Of a DNA stretch of 60,000 nucleotides, positions 42,441 to 52,679 are shown piece after piece. The notes beneath the pieces were generated by a model. It was given only the letters and a program-made list of their open reading frames with translations, did no database searches and was not told the origin of the DNA. The position numbers and the translations under genes were made by a program. This DNA is from Hydractinia symbiolongicarpus (Eukaryota; Cnidaria; Hydrozoa; Anthoathecata; Hydractiniidae), in NCBI RefSeq assembly GCF_029227915.1, contig NC_079886.1, positions 8,930,001-8,990,000 on the forward strand, written 5' to 3'. How positions within the stretch are numbered: the stretch's first letter is position 1; every line of letters begins with the position of its first letter.

Positions 42441-42564
42441 TCTGTATTAAATTACCCACATACGTCCTTCTGTTGCAAAATGGTACCACAAGTGGCGAAA
42501 CACACGCAATGCGGTATAAAAAGGACATGCGAACCCTTAGATCTTTCCACGGAGCACCGACTTG
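42441..42564 (+). mobile_element. Micro-Helitron array III, unit 3 (~124 bp)
   Basis: Starts TCTGTATTAAATTACCCAC with interior TTGCAAAATGGTACC and ACACGCAATGCGGTATAAAA. The end is degenerate (CTTAGATCTTTCCACGGAGC, then CTTG). It is paralogous to 57366-57488. Confidence 0.7.
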
Positions 42565-43101
42565 TTAATATTAAAATCCACTAAACAAAGTCTGTATCAC
42601 ATGATTTAAGCATTTCTGAAGTGATCCAATTTATCCAAAATAACATCCTGATCTAACATGAAAATTCCAAAAGTGTTTCTTCGTATATCTCTCACATTTA
42701 TTGTATTTATTTTTTTATATTTACTTATATCTAGGAGATCTTTTCAGCTTATTTTAACTAAATATACTTAACCTCTCCAGTGATACAAAAACAGAAACAC
42801 GAAGAAGATATTCAATTTTTACAATGCGTTTAAAACCATCTGTAAATCAATTACGATTATATTCATGTTTAAAAACCACTTGAATAGTCGATTGTTTATA
42901 TAAAAAGTAATACATTCACACAAGTTATTGTCCTGATATTTTATTCATTTGCGTTTGGAGTAAAACTAAACGCGGCAGATGTATTAGACTTTACAGTTTC
43001 AAATACAGCGAAAAAATATAATCGAATTGACGCGTTTTTTTCTGCATAGAAACAGTTCAAAAATAAACCAGCCGCACTTTTTTCACTCCCTCACTTCTTG
43101 T

Positions 43102-43143
43102 CGTGAGCACTTTTTCTGCAATTGTGCAGAGAAAGTGCTCACG
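43102..43143. other. Near-perfect 20-bp-stem hairpin
   Basis: CGTGAGCACTTTTTCTGCA, then a 3-4 base loop, then the inverse TGCAGAGAAAGTGCTCACG, with one mismatch in the stem. It lies between inverted-repeat arm A and a minisatellite. Function unknown. Confidence 0.75.
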
Positions 43144-43144
43144 A

Positions 43145-43600
43145 TAATGTTCTGCCCGGATAATGAACATTGGCCTGATTAAGTACGGCAGCTTGCACCG
43201 GTTAAGAACAGGGCAGAAAATACATAATCAGGGCAACATAATCAGGACAGGCCGGCTTATTACTCAAAAAATATTATTTGGCACTTATAACAGGGACATA
43301 TAATCAGGGCAGGCCAGTTTATATACGACAGTGTAATATTATTTCTCATTTATTATAGAACGAACATAATCGGGGCAGGCCGACTTATGTATGACACAGT
43401 CAAATATTATTCGAGACTTATAGAACGAACGTAATCGGGGCCGACCGGCTTATGTATGGCATTTTTCAATTATTTCTCACTTATTATAGAACGCACATAA
43501 TCGGGGAAGGCCGGCTTATGTATGACAGTCAAATATTATTCCAGACTTATAGAACAAATATAATCGGGGCCGACCGCTTTTATATCATTCGTCATCACTT
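43145..43600. repeat. Minisatellite, ~62-bp unit
   Basis: Units contain ACATAATCGGGGCAGGCCGG, CTTATGTATGACA, CAAATATTATT and ACTTATAGAACGAA, with about five clear copies between 43300 and 43590 and degenerate ones before. ATAATC(C)GG phrases of the same flavour recur near 45460-45530 in the composite duplicated next door. Confidence 0.65.
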
Positions 43601-44270
43601 CTGACAAGCGAATAGCCCTGGTGGCAAAGTTGTTGTTGCTCTCAAATGAAACGAAATTTCGCGGCAAATACTAAATTTTGGGATTCGCAAGTTTAATAAC
43701 TTTTCACCAAACTTAATCCTTTGGCGGCCAGGTCAATTTTCGCATTTTTTACGAAAACGTAGATGTACTATAAAGAACCACAAATAATTCCTTTTATAGT
43801 AAAAATAATACTATAAAACTATATATTTTCTGAAACTTTATGAGTTCTTCTCCACAAATGTTACAATTAAAATAGCATATTTTTACCATAACGACAAAAA
43901 AATGGACGAAAAAAAATCAAAATGGTAGCAAAAGTTGTGAATTTTTCAAAAAAAATCCTATTTTTTAGCAAATATCAGTAACAAACAATGAAATAAGCAG
44001 CTAAATCATACTAAAATATGAACTACAATACCTTAGCTTGATACTGCAAAAAAAAATTTTAGTAAAACTCATTTGGTTGCTTTTCTATGGAAAAAGATAC
44101 AGAACGCAAAAAAAGACATTTTTTCTAAAAAAAGAACAAACAATTGGTAAAAGACCATGTATGTCTTAGATATACCTAAATCAAAGGATTTACATCGTTT
44201 TTTGTCAGTAGATTATAAATGTATATCAAATATCAAATGCTAATTCCTAGAAATAAGTCATTTCAATAAT

Positions 44271-45236
44271 TTACTTTCTTAATTTGCCTTTCGTGTGAAA
44301 GTCCCGAAAGCAAAGTTTGCACACATGTGTTTCACATTTTTGACAATAGTCAAATGTTTTTGTGTCCCTTCTTTTTCCAGTTACAGGGTTAATCTGATAA
44401 GCACACAGGGTGCATTTCTTTCGAAGTGCGTGGCGAGACATATAATGTTTTCCTGTCAAACGAACTTGAGAGGAACACTTGCGGCGAATGCTTTTCTCCT
44501 CTGTAATGTTTGAACTATTTCGTGTGGGTTCGCTCTCCTCAATCTGATCAAGATATGTTTGAACAAGTTGGTGAACCAATGCTTCTCTGAATTTTTTGTG
44601 TGCTCTTCTTGAAGCAGCAAATTGTGGGTTCTTGACAAAGTAAACGCACATAGCATTGATGACGCAGAGCTCAACAAGCCGAAAAAATACTTTCTTCCAC
44701 CACTTCAACGATTTGCGCCACACAGTGTAATATGATAGCAATTGATCGCACTTGTCAACACCCCCCATAAATTTATTGTATTCACAAATTAAATTTGGTT
44801 TTGTGATATTTCCTTGGTATCTTTCAATAACTTTCATCTCCAAATTGTGAAAGGATGATAAGCAAAACACGTCACGTTTATCCTTCCAGTGCACAGCGAC
44901 GACATTGTTTTGTTGATCCAATTTTTCTGTTTGGAAGGCAACAGGGAGCTGAGCTCTTCCCTTTCTTAGTGTACCACAGGAGTATGTCTGCTGTTTCTGG
45001 AGATCATCAACGAGTTTCAAACTCGTGTAGAAATTATCGAAGAATACCAGATAACCTTTTCCGAGGTATTTTTGAAGCAAATCAAAAACAATGCGGTACG
45101 ACAAACCATGCTCAACTGTGCCCTCAGTCTTTCCAGTGTATATCTGGAACTGTAGGCAGTAACCAGTAACAGCTTCGCACAATACCCAAATCTTTATCCA
45201 AAACTTTTTTGGCTTCTTTGGCATGTATTCCCGCAA
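44271..45236 (-). pseudogene. piggyBac transposase, 5'-truncated, copy A
   Basis: The open frame begins with EYMPKKPKKFWIKIW, which is the middle of a piggyBac transposase, and runs 321 codons to the natural C-terminus. The second and third catalytic aspartates are present in VFFDNFYTS (residue ~67) and MGGVDKCDQ (~161), as are the C-terminal zinc-binding cysteines (CTLCAY, CQKCETHVCKLCFRDFH). Everything upstream, including the DNA-binding N-terminus and the first catalytic Asp block (DE-x-M-x-PFKGR), is absent. An in-frame TAA lies 15 codons upstream of the truncation and no splice acceptor is obvious. The C-terminal half is lesion-free, which suggests recent truncation or residual constraint, for example as a domesticated fragment. 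PGBD4-like elements are the closest relatives I can name. Confidence 0.85.
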
Positions 45237-45921
45237 AAAGAATAATTTAGGTTCCGTGAAATTTAGTTACTTCAAAGTATATTATGCTGAAATGTATTTA
45301 CTACAAGATTAGTTTTAAACTAAGAATGACGTCGAGACTTTTTTCTTCCGCCATCTCTAGTTTTTAGGAGTGTATCTTCCAGAGAATGTTTAATTCACAA
45401 AATTCGAAGAAAATGCCAATTACAGCCTGCCTGTCCAGCCATTATATCAGCGTTCATAATCCGGTCACCACTACATAACCAGTGCAAAAAAAACATAATC
45501 GGATCATGTGTACATAATCCGGCTGTCCTGGTTGTAAACAGGCCGTTTTTGCAATCTGGGCAGAACAATAATAATTGCCTTATAAGGCGGCTCTTAGTCC
45601 GCCAGGCGTGAATAAAAATATTTTTTTGTGGAGCAAGTTGAACTTTGAGCCCTATATGCCGTAGTAGAAAACTCTCTTAAAAAACACAAAAAGAAACGAG
45701 TTTTGTATTCACTCTTTTAGCATGCTTAGGTCTTCGTAATGTTCTTATCTAAGTAACAGGGGATAACACCAGACAACATTTATTTAAGCGTATTGCTTTG
45801 ATCTATTAATGAATTAGAAATAGCAATTAAATACACGTGTAGGAAGTAGGGTGTGTTTTATTATTATTTAACGCTGAAGTGGATATTTAATCAACTTTAA
45901 ACATACTTTTACGATCGAATT

Positions 45922-46122
45922 ATGCCTCTTACAAAGTATGATGATTTTTTAGAACTTAGTGTGAGGCAGCTGACTGACTTCTTGTCAGCTCTTACAACGT
46001 ATGAGGATTTTTTAGAACTTAGTGTGAGGCAGCTCACTGACTTCTTGTCAGCTCTTACAACGTATGAGGATTTTTTAGAACTTAGTGTGAGGCAGCTCAC
46101 TGACTTCTTGTGGACTGAGTGA
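45922..46122 (+). CDS. 66-codon ORF made of three 21-residue repeats (SAP-like motif), copy A
   Basis: ATG 45922 opens MPL, then three repeats of (T)TYEDFLELSVRQLTDFLSA, ending WTE and TGA. The nucleotide unit is 63 bp, so the repeat stays in frame. LSVRQLTDFLS resembles the first helix of SAP-type DNA-binding domains found in some transposon proteins, but the second helix is missing. Copy A's first unit has K and D where the consensus has T and E. The antisense strand is also open. Whether this is expressed is unknown. Confidence 0.4.
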   Translation: MPLTKYDDFLELSVRQLTDFLSALTTYEDFLELSVRQLTDFLSALTTYEDFLELSVRQLTDFLWTE

Positions 46123-47285
46123 TAGTTGAGTTAATCGTCAGAGCTTTTTCTGCAATGGAACTTATTATGCTAATAATCCAAACAAGCTTCACAGAGTATT
46201 TTATTTATTTATTATAACGATTTACACCTTCGTAATTGCTGCCCCATAAGGGGCGGCTCTTAGTCCGCCAGGCGTAAATAAAAAGATTTCTTTGATGAGC
46301 GAAATCTTGCGTCTCGTGCTGTGCTACTTTAATTCGTGTAAACAAACTACTTAAGTAGTACAGCTTCGAAGTAGCACAAACTTTAAAATAAACGAATGGA
46401 ACCTAAGAAAAATTTTAATTGTGAAGCTGTACTTAAAAGCCAGGTTTGGGCAATCAAACTCATGGCAGCGACCATATTAAGGTTTGAGTGAGTATTGTTC
46501 CACCTAAAGTAGGGCGGCTGCCCAAAGTCGGGTATTTTCAAATCATAACTCAAGTAGGGCAAAACTATGCAAAGTAAAACAGATTCTTTTATCAGTTGGA
46601 ACTGCATTCTTGTGTCTCAAAATAACTTTACTAAATTACTTTAAGCTTTACTAGTTTTATGCCTGCACTTAATTTAACGAAAATTCGCTCTTATGAACAC
46701 ATATTTAACCAAAATTTAAACAATTAATCTACTAGAAAAAGCATGCCCAAAATATAGCATACATGATATCCAAAGCATACATAGATACCCAAAGTACCCG
46801 ACTTTGGGCAGGAAAAAAACCACCCAAAGCAGGGCATTTTAATATTGACGATTTTTGACTAACTTTGGGCAGGCATAAAAACCACCCAAAGTAGGGTATT
46901 TTAATATTGACTATTCTGGACCGAGTTTGGGCGGGAATAAAAACCATTTAAAGTCTAGCAGCTTTCCGAACAAATACTACCTCGTTGCCAGCTTGGTTCA
47001 AAATTTAAGAAATATAAACAAAAATCAGAAAAACTTCGCTGACAGCAAAAAACTCTTGTGATTTTGAACATATTCAACAGAGTACACTAAACTAACTTTC
47101 AAAATACTAACACTGGATTTTTGGCAGCCATATCAGACCAGTTGCCTGTTCCCCTCTTAATTTCTCAGGCGCTGATTGTGTTACTTTAAGGGAAGAAATT
47201 TTCACGAAGTTAATTTTCGCGAATTCTACTTCTGAAAGAAATTTTCCAGAAAAAACTTTTGCGAAATTTCTAAAATCTTTATTTT

Positions 47286-47719
47286 TAGGAACAAAAACTT
47301 TCACAAATGGCAATGAATTTCAGGAGAATGAACAACTTAAAATACGAACCAGATAATGTTTTTGACAGGTTTGCTATAAAAACAGTTGATAAAAATGGAG
47401 ACACAGTTGGACACTTGCCAAAAGAAATACCACGAGTGACAAAGTACTTTTTGGATCGATGTTTCACAATGCCATGCAAGCTGACTTCAAATCATTACCG
47501 CTGTTCATCTTTAGTTTAAGGTGGACTTGAAACCAAGTGTGAAGTCATGATAAATGGGCGGTTAACAATGCTTCAAACAAGACTGACAACACGCTTAGAA
47601 TTGGTTCGCAATATATACACTGAACCTGTAGAGGAAAAACTGATGGGGGAACTTATTTTTAATTTTGTGATTCCTCTGTTAACTAGCATGCCCGCCACAC
47701 CATTGAAGAGTTTTAGGTG
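47286..47719 (+). pseudogene. HIRAN-like domain fragment, copy A (one in-frame stop)
   Basis: EPDNVFDRFAIKTVDKNGDT and VGHLPKEIPRVTKYFLDRC match the HIRAN-type motif N-x-xD-x-FA(I/V)-x-V-x(n)-VGH(L/V)P(K/R)E. After TAA (47517-47519) the frame continues GGLETKCEVMINGRLTMLQT, RTRLELVRNIYTEPVEEKLM-like sequence, and ends near 47719. The N-terminal part (G-Y-H-x-Y) is missing. HIRAN-like proteins of this type are common in cnidarian repeats. The stop is shared with copy B, so it predates the duplication. Confidence 0.6.
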
Positions 47720-47915
47720 AAGTTTTAGAGAGTTTTAGAGCCATTTTTGGGCTGATTATTTTTTTCGTTGTAATTCTATTATTTCTACCCTTGTCCTCGA
47801 AGCCCTCGTTATTTAAGAGTTTTCGGGTTTTAAAACTTGGAAAAAACTTTCGCGATTTTTAGAAAAAGTTGATTTTTTGCAAGAAATAACTTTCAGCGAA
47901 TTTCAGGTTAAATAT

Positions 47916-48100
47916 CTAACCGGGCAGAAATTTTCCCAAAAAGGGGCCAAAAACGCGAGTATTGCCTTGTTTTACCATGCCTTGTGATTGTGAAAGACCT
48001 GGACTACCAATAATAAATTTTGCTTCTCCAAGCCATAACATAACTGTTGCACGAATGATGTTGCTCACAAATTCTGAGCCGTTGTCTGACTGAATAATAT
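47916..48100 (-). pseudogene. Integrase fragment, copy A
   Basis: QSDNGSEFVSNIIRATVMLW and IGSPGLSQSQGMVKQGN correspond to the D-N-G-x-E-F and P-x-x-x-QSQG-x-V(K/E) blocks of retroviral-type (rve) integrase cores, including the second catalytic Asp. The N-terminal half of the core is cut off by the tandem-duplication junction at ~48100. Confidence 0.7.
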
Positions 48101-48542
48101 TCTGAAACCTTATGAGTTCTTCTCCACAAATGTTACAATTAAAATAGCATATTTTTACCATAACGACAAAAAAATGGACGAAAAAAAATCAAAATGGTAG
48201 CAAAAGTTGTGAATTTTTCAAAAAAAATCCTATTTTTTAGCAAATATCAGTAACAAACAATGAAATAAGCAGCTAAATCATACTAAAATATGAACTACAA
48301 TACCTTAGCTTGATACTGCAAAAAAAAATTTTAGTAAAACTCATTTGGTTGCTTTTCTATGGAAAAAGATACAGAACGCAAAAAAAGACATTTTTTCTAA
48401 AAAAAGAACAAACAATTGGTAAAAGACCATGTATGTCTTAGATATACCTAAATCAAAGGATTTACATCGTTTTTTGTCAGTAGATTATAAATGTATATCA
48501 AATATCAAATGCTAATTCCTAGAAATAAGTCATTTCAATAAT

Positions 48543-49508
48543 TTACTTTCTTAATTTGCCTTTCGTGTGAAAGTCCCGAAAGCAAAGTTTGCACACATGT
48601 GTTTCACATTTTTGACAATAGTCAAATGTTTTTGTGTCCCTTCTTTTTCCAGTTACAGGGTTAATCTGATAAGCACACAGGGTGCATTTCTTTCGAAGTG
48701 CGTGGCGAGACATATAATGTTTTCCTGTCAAACGAACTTGAGAGGAACACTTGCGGCGAATGCTTTTCTCCTCTGTAATGTTTGAACTATTTCGTGTGGG
48801 TTCGCTCTCCTCAATCTGATCAAGATATGTTTGAACAAGTTGGTGAACCAATGCTTCTCTGAATTTTTTGTGTGCTCTTCTTGAAGCAGCAAATTGTGGG
48901 TTCTTGACAAAGTAAACGCACATAGCATTGATGACGCAGAGCTCAACAAGCCGAAAAAATACTTTCTTCCACCACTTCAACGATTTGCGCCACACAGTGT
49001 AATATGATAGCAATTGATCGCACTTGTCAACACCCCCCATAAATTTATTGTATTCACAAATTAAATTTGGTTTTGTGATATTTCCTTGGTATCTTTCAAT
49101 AACTTTCATCTCCAAATTGTGAAAGGATGATAAGCAAAACACGTCACGTTTATCCTTCCAGTGCACAGCGACGACATTGTTTTGTTGATCCAATTTTTCT
49201 GTTTGGAAGGCAACAGGGAGCTGAGCTCTTCCCTTTCTTAGTGTACCACAGGAGTATGTCTGCTGTTTCTGGAGATCATCAACGAGTTTCAAACTCGTGT
49301 AGAAATTATCGAAGAATACCAGATAACCTTTTCCGAGGTATTTTTGAAGCAAATCAAAAACAATGCGGTACGACAAACCATGCTCAACTGTGCCCTCAGT
49401 CTTTCCAGTGTATATCTGGAACTGTAGGCAGTAACCAGTAACAGCTTCGCACAATACCCAAATCTTTATCCAAAACTTTTTTGGCTTCTTTGGCATGTAT
49501 TCCCGCAA
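48543..49508 (-). pseudogene. piggyBac transposase, 5'-truncated, copy B
   Basis: The translation is identical to copy A over all 321 residues as far as I can see by eye, with the same truncation point and the same two remaining catalytic Asp motifs. Identity extends through the flanks, showing that the duplication post-dates truncation. Confidence 0.85.
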
Positions 49509-50193
49509 AAAGAATAATTTAGGTTCCGTGAAATTTAGTTACTTCAAAGTATATTATGCTGAAATGTATTTACTACAAGATTAGTTTTAAACTAAGAATG
49601 ACGTCGAGACTTTTTTCTTCCGCCATCTCTAGTTTTTAGGAGTGTATCTTCCAGAGAATGTTTAATTCACAAAATTCGAAGAAAATGCCAATTACAGCCT
49701 GCCTGTCCAGCCATTATATCAGCGTTCATAATCCGGTCACCACTACATAACCAGTGCAAAAAAAATATAATCGGATCATGTGTACATAATCCGGCTGTCC
49801 TGGTTGTAAACAGGCCGTTTTTGCAATCTGGGCAGAACAATAATAATTGCCTTATAAGGCGGCTCTTAGTCCGCCAGACGTGAATAAAAATATTTTTTTG
49901 TGGAGCAAGTTGAACTTTGAGCCCTATATGCCGTAGTAGAAAACTCTCTTAAAACACACAAAAAGAAACGAGTTTTGTATTCACTCTTTTAGCATGCTTA
50001 GGTCTTCGTAATGTTCTTATCTAAGTAACAGGGGATAACACCAGACAACATTTATTTAAGCGTATTGCTTTGATCTATTAATGAATTAGAAATAGCAATT
50101 AAATACACGTGTAGGAAGTAGGGTGTGTTTTATTATTATTTAACGCTGAAGTGGATATTTAATCAACTTTAAACATACTTTTACGATCGAATT

Positions 50194-50394
50194 ATGCCTC
50201 TTACAACGTATGAGGATTTTTTAGAACTTAGTGTGAGGCAGCTGACTGACTTCTTGTCAGCTCTTACAACGTATAAGGATTTTTTAGAACTTAGTGTGAG
50301 GCAGCTCACTGACTTCTTGTCAGCTCTTACAACGTATGAGGATTTTTTAGAACTTAGTGTGAGGCAGCTCACTGACTTCTTGTGGACTGAGTGA
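50194..50394 (+). CDS. 66-codon ORF of three 21-residue repeats, copy B
   Basis: As copy A, but the first unit reads LTTYEDFLELSVRQ (consensus) and the second has YKDFLEL. All changes are non-synonymous single-base changes or neighbours, and the frame is kept. Confidence 0.4.
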   Translation: MPLTTYEDFLELSVRQLTDFLSALTTYKDFLELSVRQLTDFLSALTTYEDFLELSVRQLTDFLWTE

Positions 50395-51677
50395 TAGTTG
50401 AGTTAATCGTCAGAGCTTTTTCTGCAATGGAACTTATTATGCTAATAATCCAAACAAGCTTCACAGAGTATTTTATTTATTTATTATAAAGATTTACACC
50501 TTAGTAATTGCTGCCCCATAAGGGGCGGCTCTTAGTCCGCCAGGCGTAAATAAAAAGATTTCTTTGATGAGCGAAATCTTGCGTCTCGTGCTGTGCTACT
50601 TTAATTCGTGTAAACAAACTACTTAAGTAGTACAGCTTCGAAGTAGCACAAACTTTAAAATAAACGAATGGAACCTAAGAAAAATTTTAATTGTGAAGCT
50701 GTACTTAAAAGCCAGGTTTGGGCAATCAAACTCATGGCAGCGACCATATTAAGGTTTGAGTGAGTATTGTTCCACCTAAAGTAGGGCGGCTGCCCAAAGT
50801 CGGGCATTTTCAAATCATAACTCAAGTAGGGCAAAACTATGCAAAGTAAAACAGATTCTTTTATCAGTTGGAACTGCATTCTTGTGTCTCAAAATAACTT
50901 TACTAAATTACTTTAAGCTTTACTAGTTTTATGCCTGCACTTAATTTAACGAAAATTCGCTGTTATGAACACATATTTAACCAAAATTTTAACAATTAAT
51001 CTACTAGATAAAGCATGCTAAAAATAGAGCATACATGATTCCAAAGCATACATAGATACCCAAAGTACCCGACTTTGGGCAGGAAAAAAAAACACCCAAA
51101 GCAGGGCATTTTAATATTGACGATTTTTGACTAACTTTGGGCAGGCATAAAAACCACCCAAAGTAGGGTATTTTAATATTGACTATTCTGGACCGAGTTT
51201 GGGCGGGAATAAAAACCATTTAAAGTCTAGCAGCTTTCCGAACAAATACTACCTCGTAGGGTGTCCTCTTTATCCTTCGCACAAATGAAGTGTTCATAGT
51301 ATCTAAAACATGTAAGCATATTAAGATTAGTTACCATGCCATAGCCTTTAAAAAAGAAAGATCGTTGCCAGCTTGGTTCAAAATTTAAGAAATATAAACA
51401 AAAATCAGAAAAACTTCGCTGACAGCAAAAAACTTTTGTGATTTTGAACATATTCAACAGAGTACACTAAACTAACTTTCAAAATACTAACACTGGATTT
51501 TTGGCAGCCATATTAGACCAGTTGCCTGTTCCCCTGTCAATATCTCAGGCGCTGATCATTGTCCAAATTGTGTTACTTTAAGGGAAGAAATTTTCACGAA
51601 GTTAATTTTCGCGAATTCTACTTCTGAAAGAAATTTTCTAAAAAAAACTTTTGCGAAAATTCCAAAATCTTTATTTT

Positions 51678-52115
51678 TAGCAACAAAAACTTTCACGAAT
51701 GGCAATGAATTTCAGGAGAATGAACAACTTAAAATACGAACCAGATAATGTTTTTGACAGGTTTGCTATAAAAACAGTTGATAAAAATGGAGACACAGTT
51801 GGACACTTGCCAAAAGAAATACCACGAGTGACAAAGTACTTTTTGGATCGATGTTTCACAATGCCATGCAAGCTGACTTCAAATCATTACCGCTGTTCAT
51901 CTTTAGTTTAAGGTGGACTTGAAACCAAGTGTGAAGTCATGATAAATGGGCGGTTAACAATGCTTCAAACAAGACTGACAACACGCTTAGAATTGGTTCG
52001 CAATATAAACACTGAACCTGTAGAGGAAAAACTGATGGGGGAACTTATTTTTAATTTTGAGATGAAACTTCCTCTGTTAACTAGCATGCCCGCCACACCA
52101 TTGAAGAGTTTTAGG
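51678..52115 (+). pseudogene. HIRAN-like domain fragment, copy B (same stop)
   Basis: Same residues as copy A, including the TAA after HYRCSSLV (51909-51911). The downstream frame GGLETKCEVMINGRLT...EPVEEKLMGELIF is kept, but the 3' end differs by a short insertion (TGAGATGAAACT near 52058). Confidence 0.6.
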
Positions 52116-52299
52116 TGAAGTTTTAGAGAGTTTTAGAGCCATTTTTGGGCTGATTATTTTTTTCGTTGTAATTCTATTATTTCTACCCTTGTCCTCGGAG
52201 CCCTCGTTATTTAAGAGTTTTCGGGTTTTAAAACTTGGAAAAAACTTTCGCGATTTTTAGAAAAAGTTGATTTTTTGCAAGAAATAACTTTTAGCGAAT

Positions 52300-52660
52300 T
52301 TCAGGTTAAATATCTAACCGGGCAGAAATTTTCCCGAAAAGGGGCCAAAAACGCCCTAAACCCCCTTTCTGCCCTAAAAGTATTGCCTTGTTTTACCATG
52401 CCTTGTGATTGTGAAAGACCTGGACTACCAATAATAAGTTTTGCTTCTCCAAGCCATAACATAACTGTTGCACGAATGATGTTGTTCACAAATTCTGAGC
52501 CGTTGTCTGAGTAAATAATATTTAACAAACCTAAAACGCAAATAAATCTAACTTTTTATCTGTGGGTAAATAGTGTGAAATCTCGAAAAATGGTCCACAA
52601 TGTAACATATCCATTTTAATTTTCCATCTGGCTTCATCTGCATGTCTATTAGATCAATCT
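52300..52660 (-). pseudogene. Integrase core fragment (rve type), copy B, longer
   Basis: Minus strand: IDLIDMQMKPDGKLKWICYI followed by VDHFSRFHTIYPQIKS, the first catalytic-Asp block of an rve integrase core (D-x-x-x-M...YK-W-I-x-x-x-VDHFS(K/R)F). Then comes a short frame disruption (stop near 52548) and YSDNGSEFVNNIIRA...SPGLSQSQGMVKQGN with the second Asp. Sequence after QGN is unrelated and contains the GGGCAGAAA/TTTCTGCCC phrases shared by the composite. Likely origin: a cut-and-paste or LTR element with an rve integrase (Ginger- or SCAND3-like), not resolved further. Confidence 0.65.
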
Positions 52661-52679
52661 AAAAAAACACGTTCTTATT

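Larger units (their letters stand above)
42100..43060 (+). repeat. Arm A of a large inverted repeat (partner 56870-57640)
   Basis: Matching blocks in inverted order include CACATGATTTAAGCATTTCT (arm B, inverted: TACATGATTTAGGCATTTCT), TTTACTTATATCTAGGAGAT, and TAGACTTTACAGTTTCAAAT followed by ACAGCG. Similarity continues with small indels for about 0.9 kb. Confidence 0.7.
43829..48100. repeat. Composite tandem duplication, unit A (~4.27 kb)
   Basis: It is near-identical to 48101-52520. Equivalent features sit exactly 4272 bp apart in the first three quarters (for example, the transposase at 44271 and 48543). It contains a truncated piggyBac transposase, a 63-bp triple repeat, two GGCGGCTCTTAGTCCGCC palindromes, CCCGACTTTGGGC-type repeats, a HIRAN-like fragment and the end of an integrase fragment. 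The join to unit B falls at about 48100 inside the integrase fragment. Confidence 0.85.
48101..52520. repeat. Composite tandem duplication, unit B (~4.4 kb)
   Basis: It is the same order and orientation as unit A. It differs by scattered substitutions, a ~107-bp segment at about 51257-51363 absent from unit A, a 9-bp segment near 51560 and ~25 bp near 52355-52380. Beyond its right edge the integrase reading frame continues to ~52660, so unit B is the side that keeps the original right flank. Confidence 0.85.

Noticed and set aside
44855-45169. 104-codon plus-strand ORF
   Set aside because: It is an antisense shadow of the piggyBac transposase and repeats identically in the second duplication unit.
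45237-45320. Upstream continuation of the piggyBac transposase as a spliced exon
   Set aside because: The frame runs only 15 codons to TAA and the sequence just before the homologous part has no AG acceptor, so truncation is the simpler reading.
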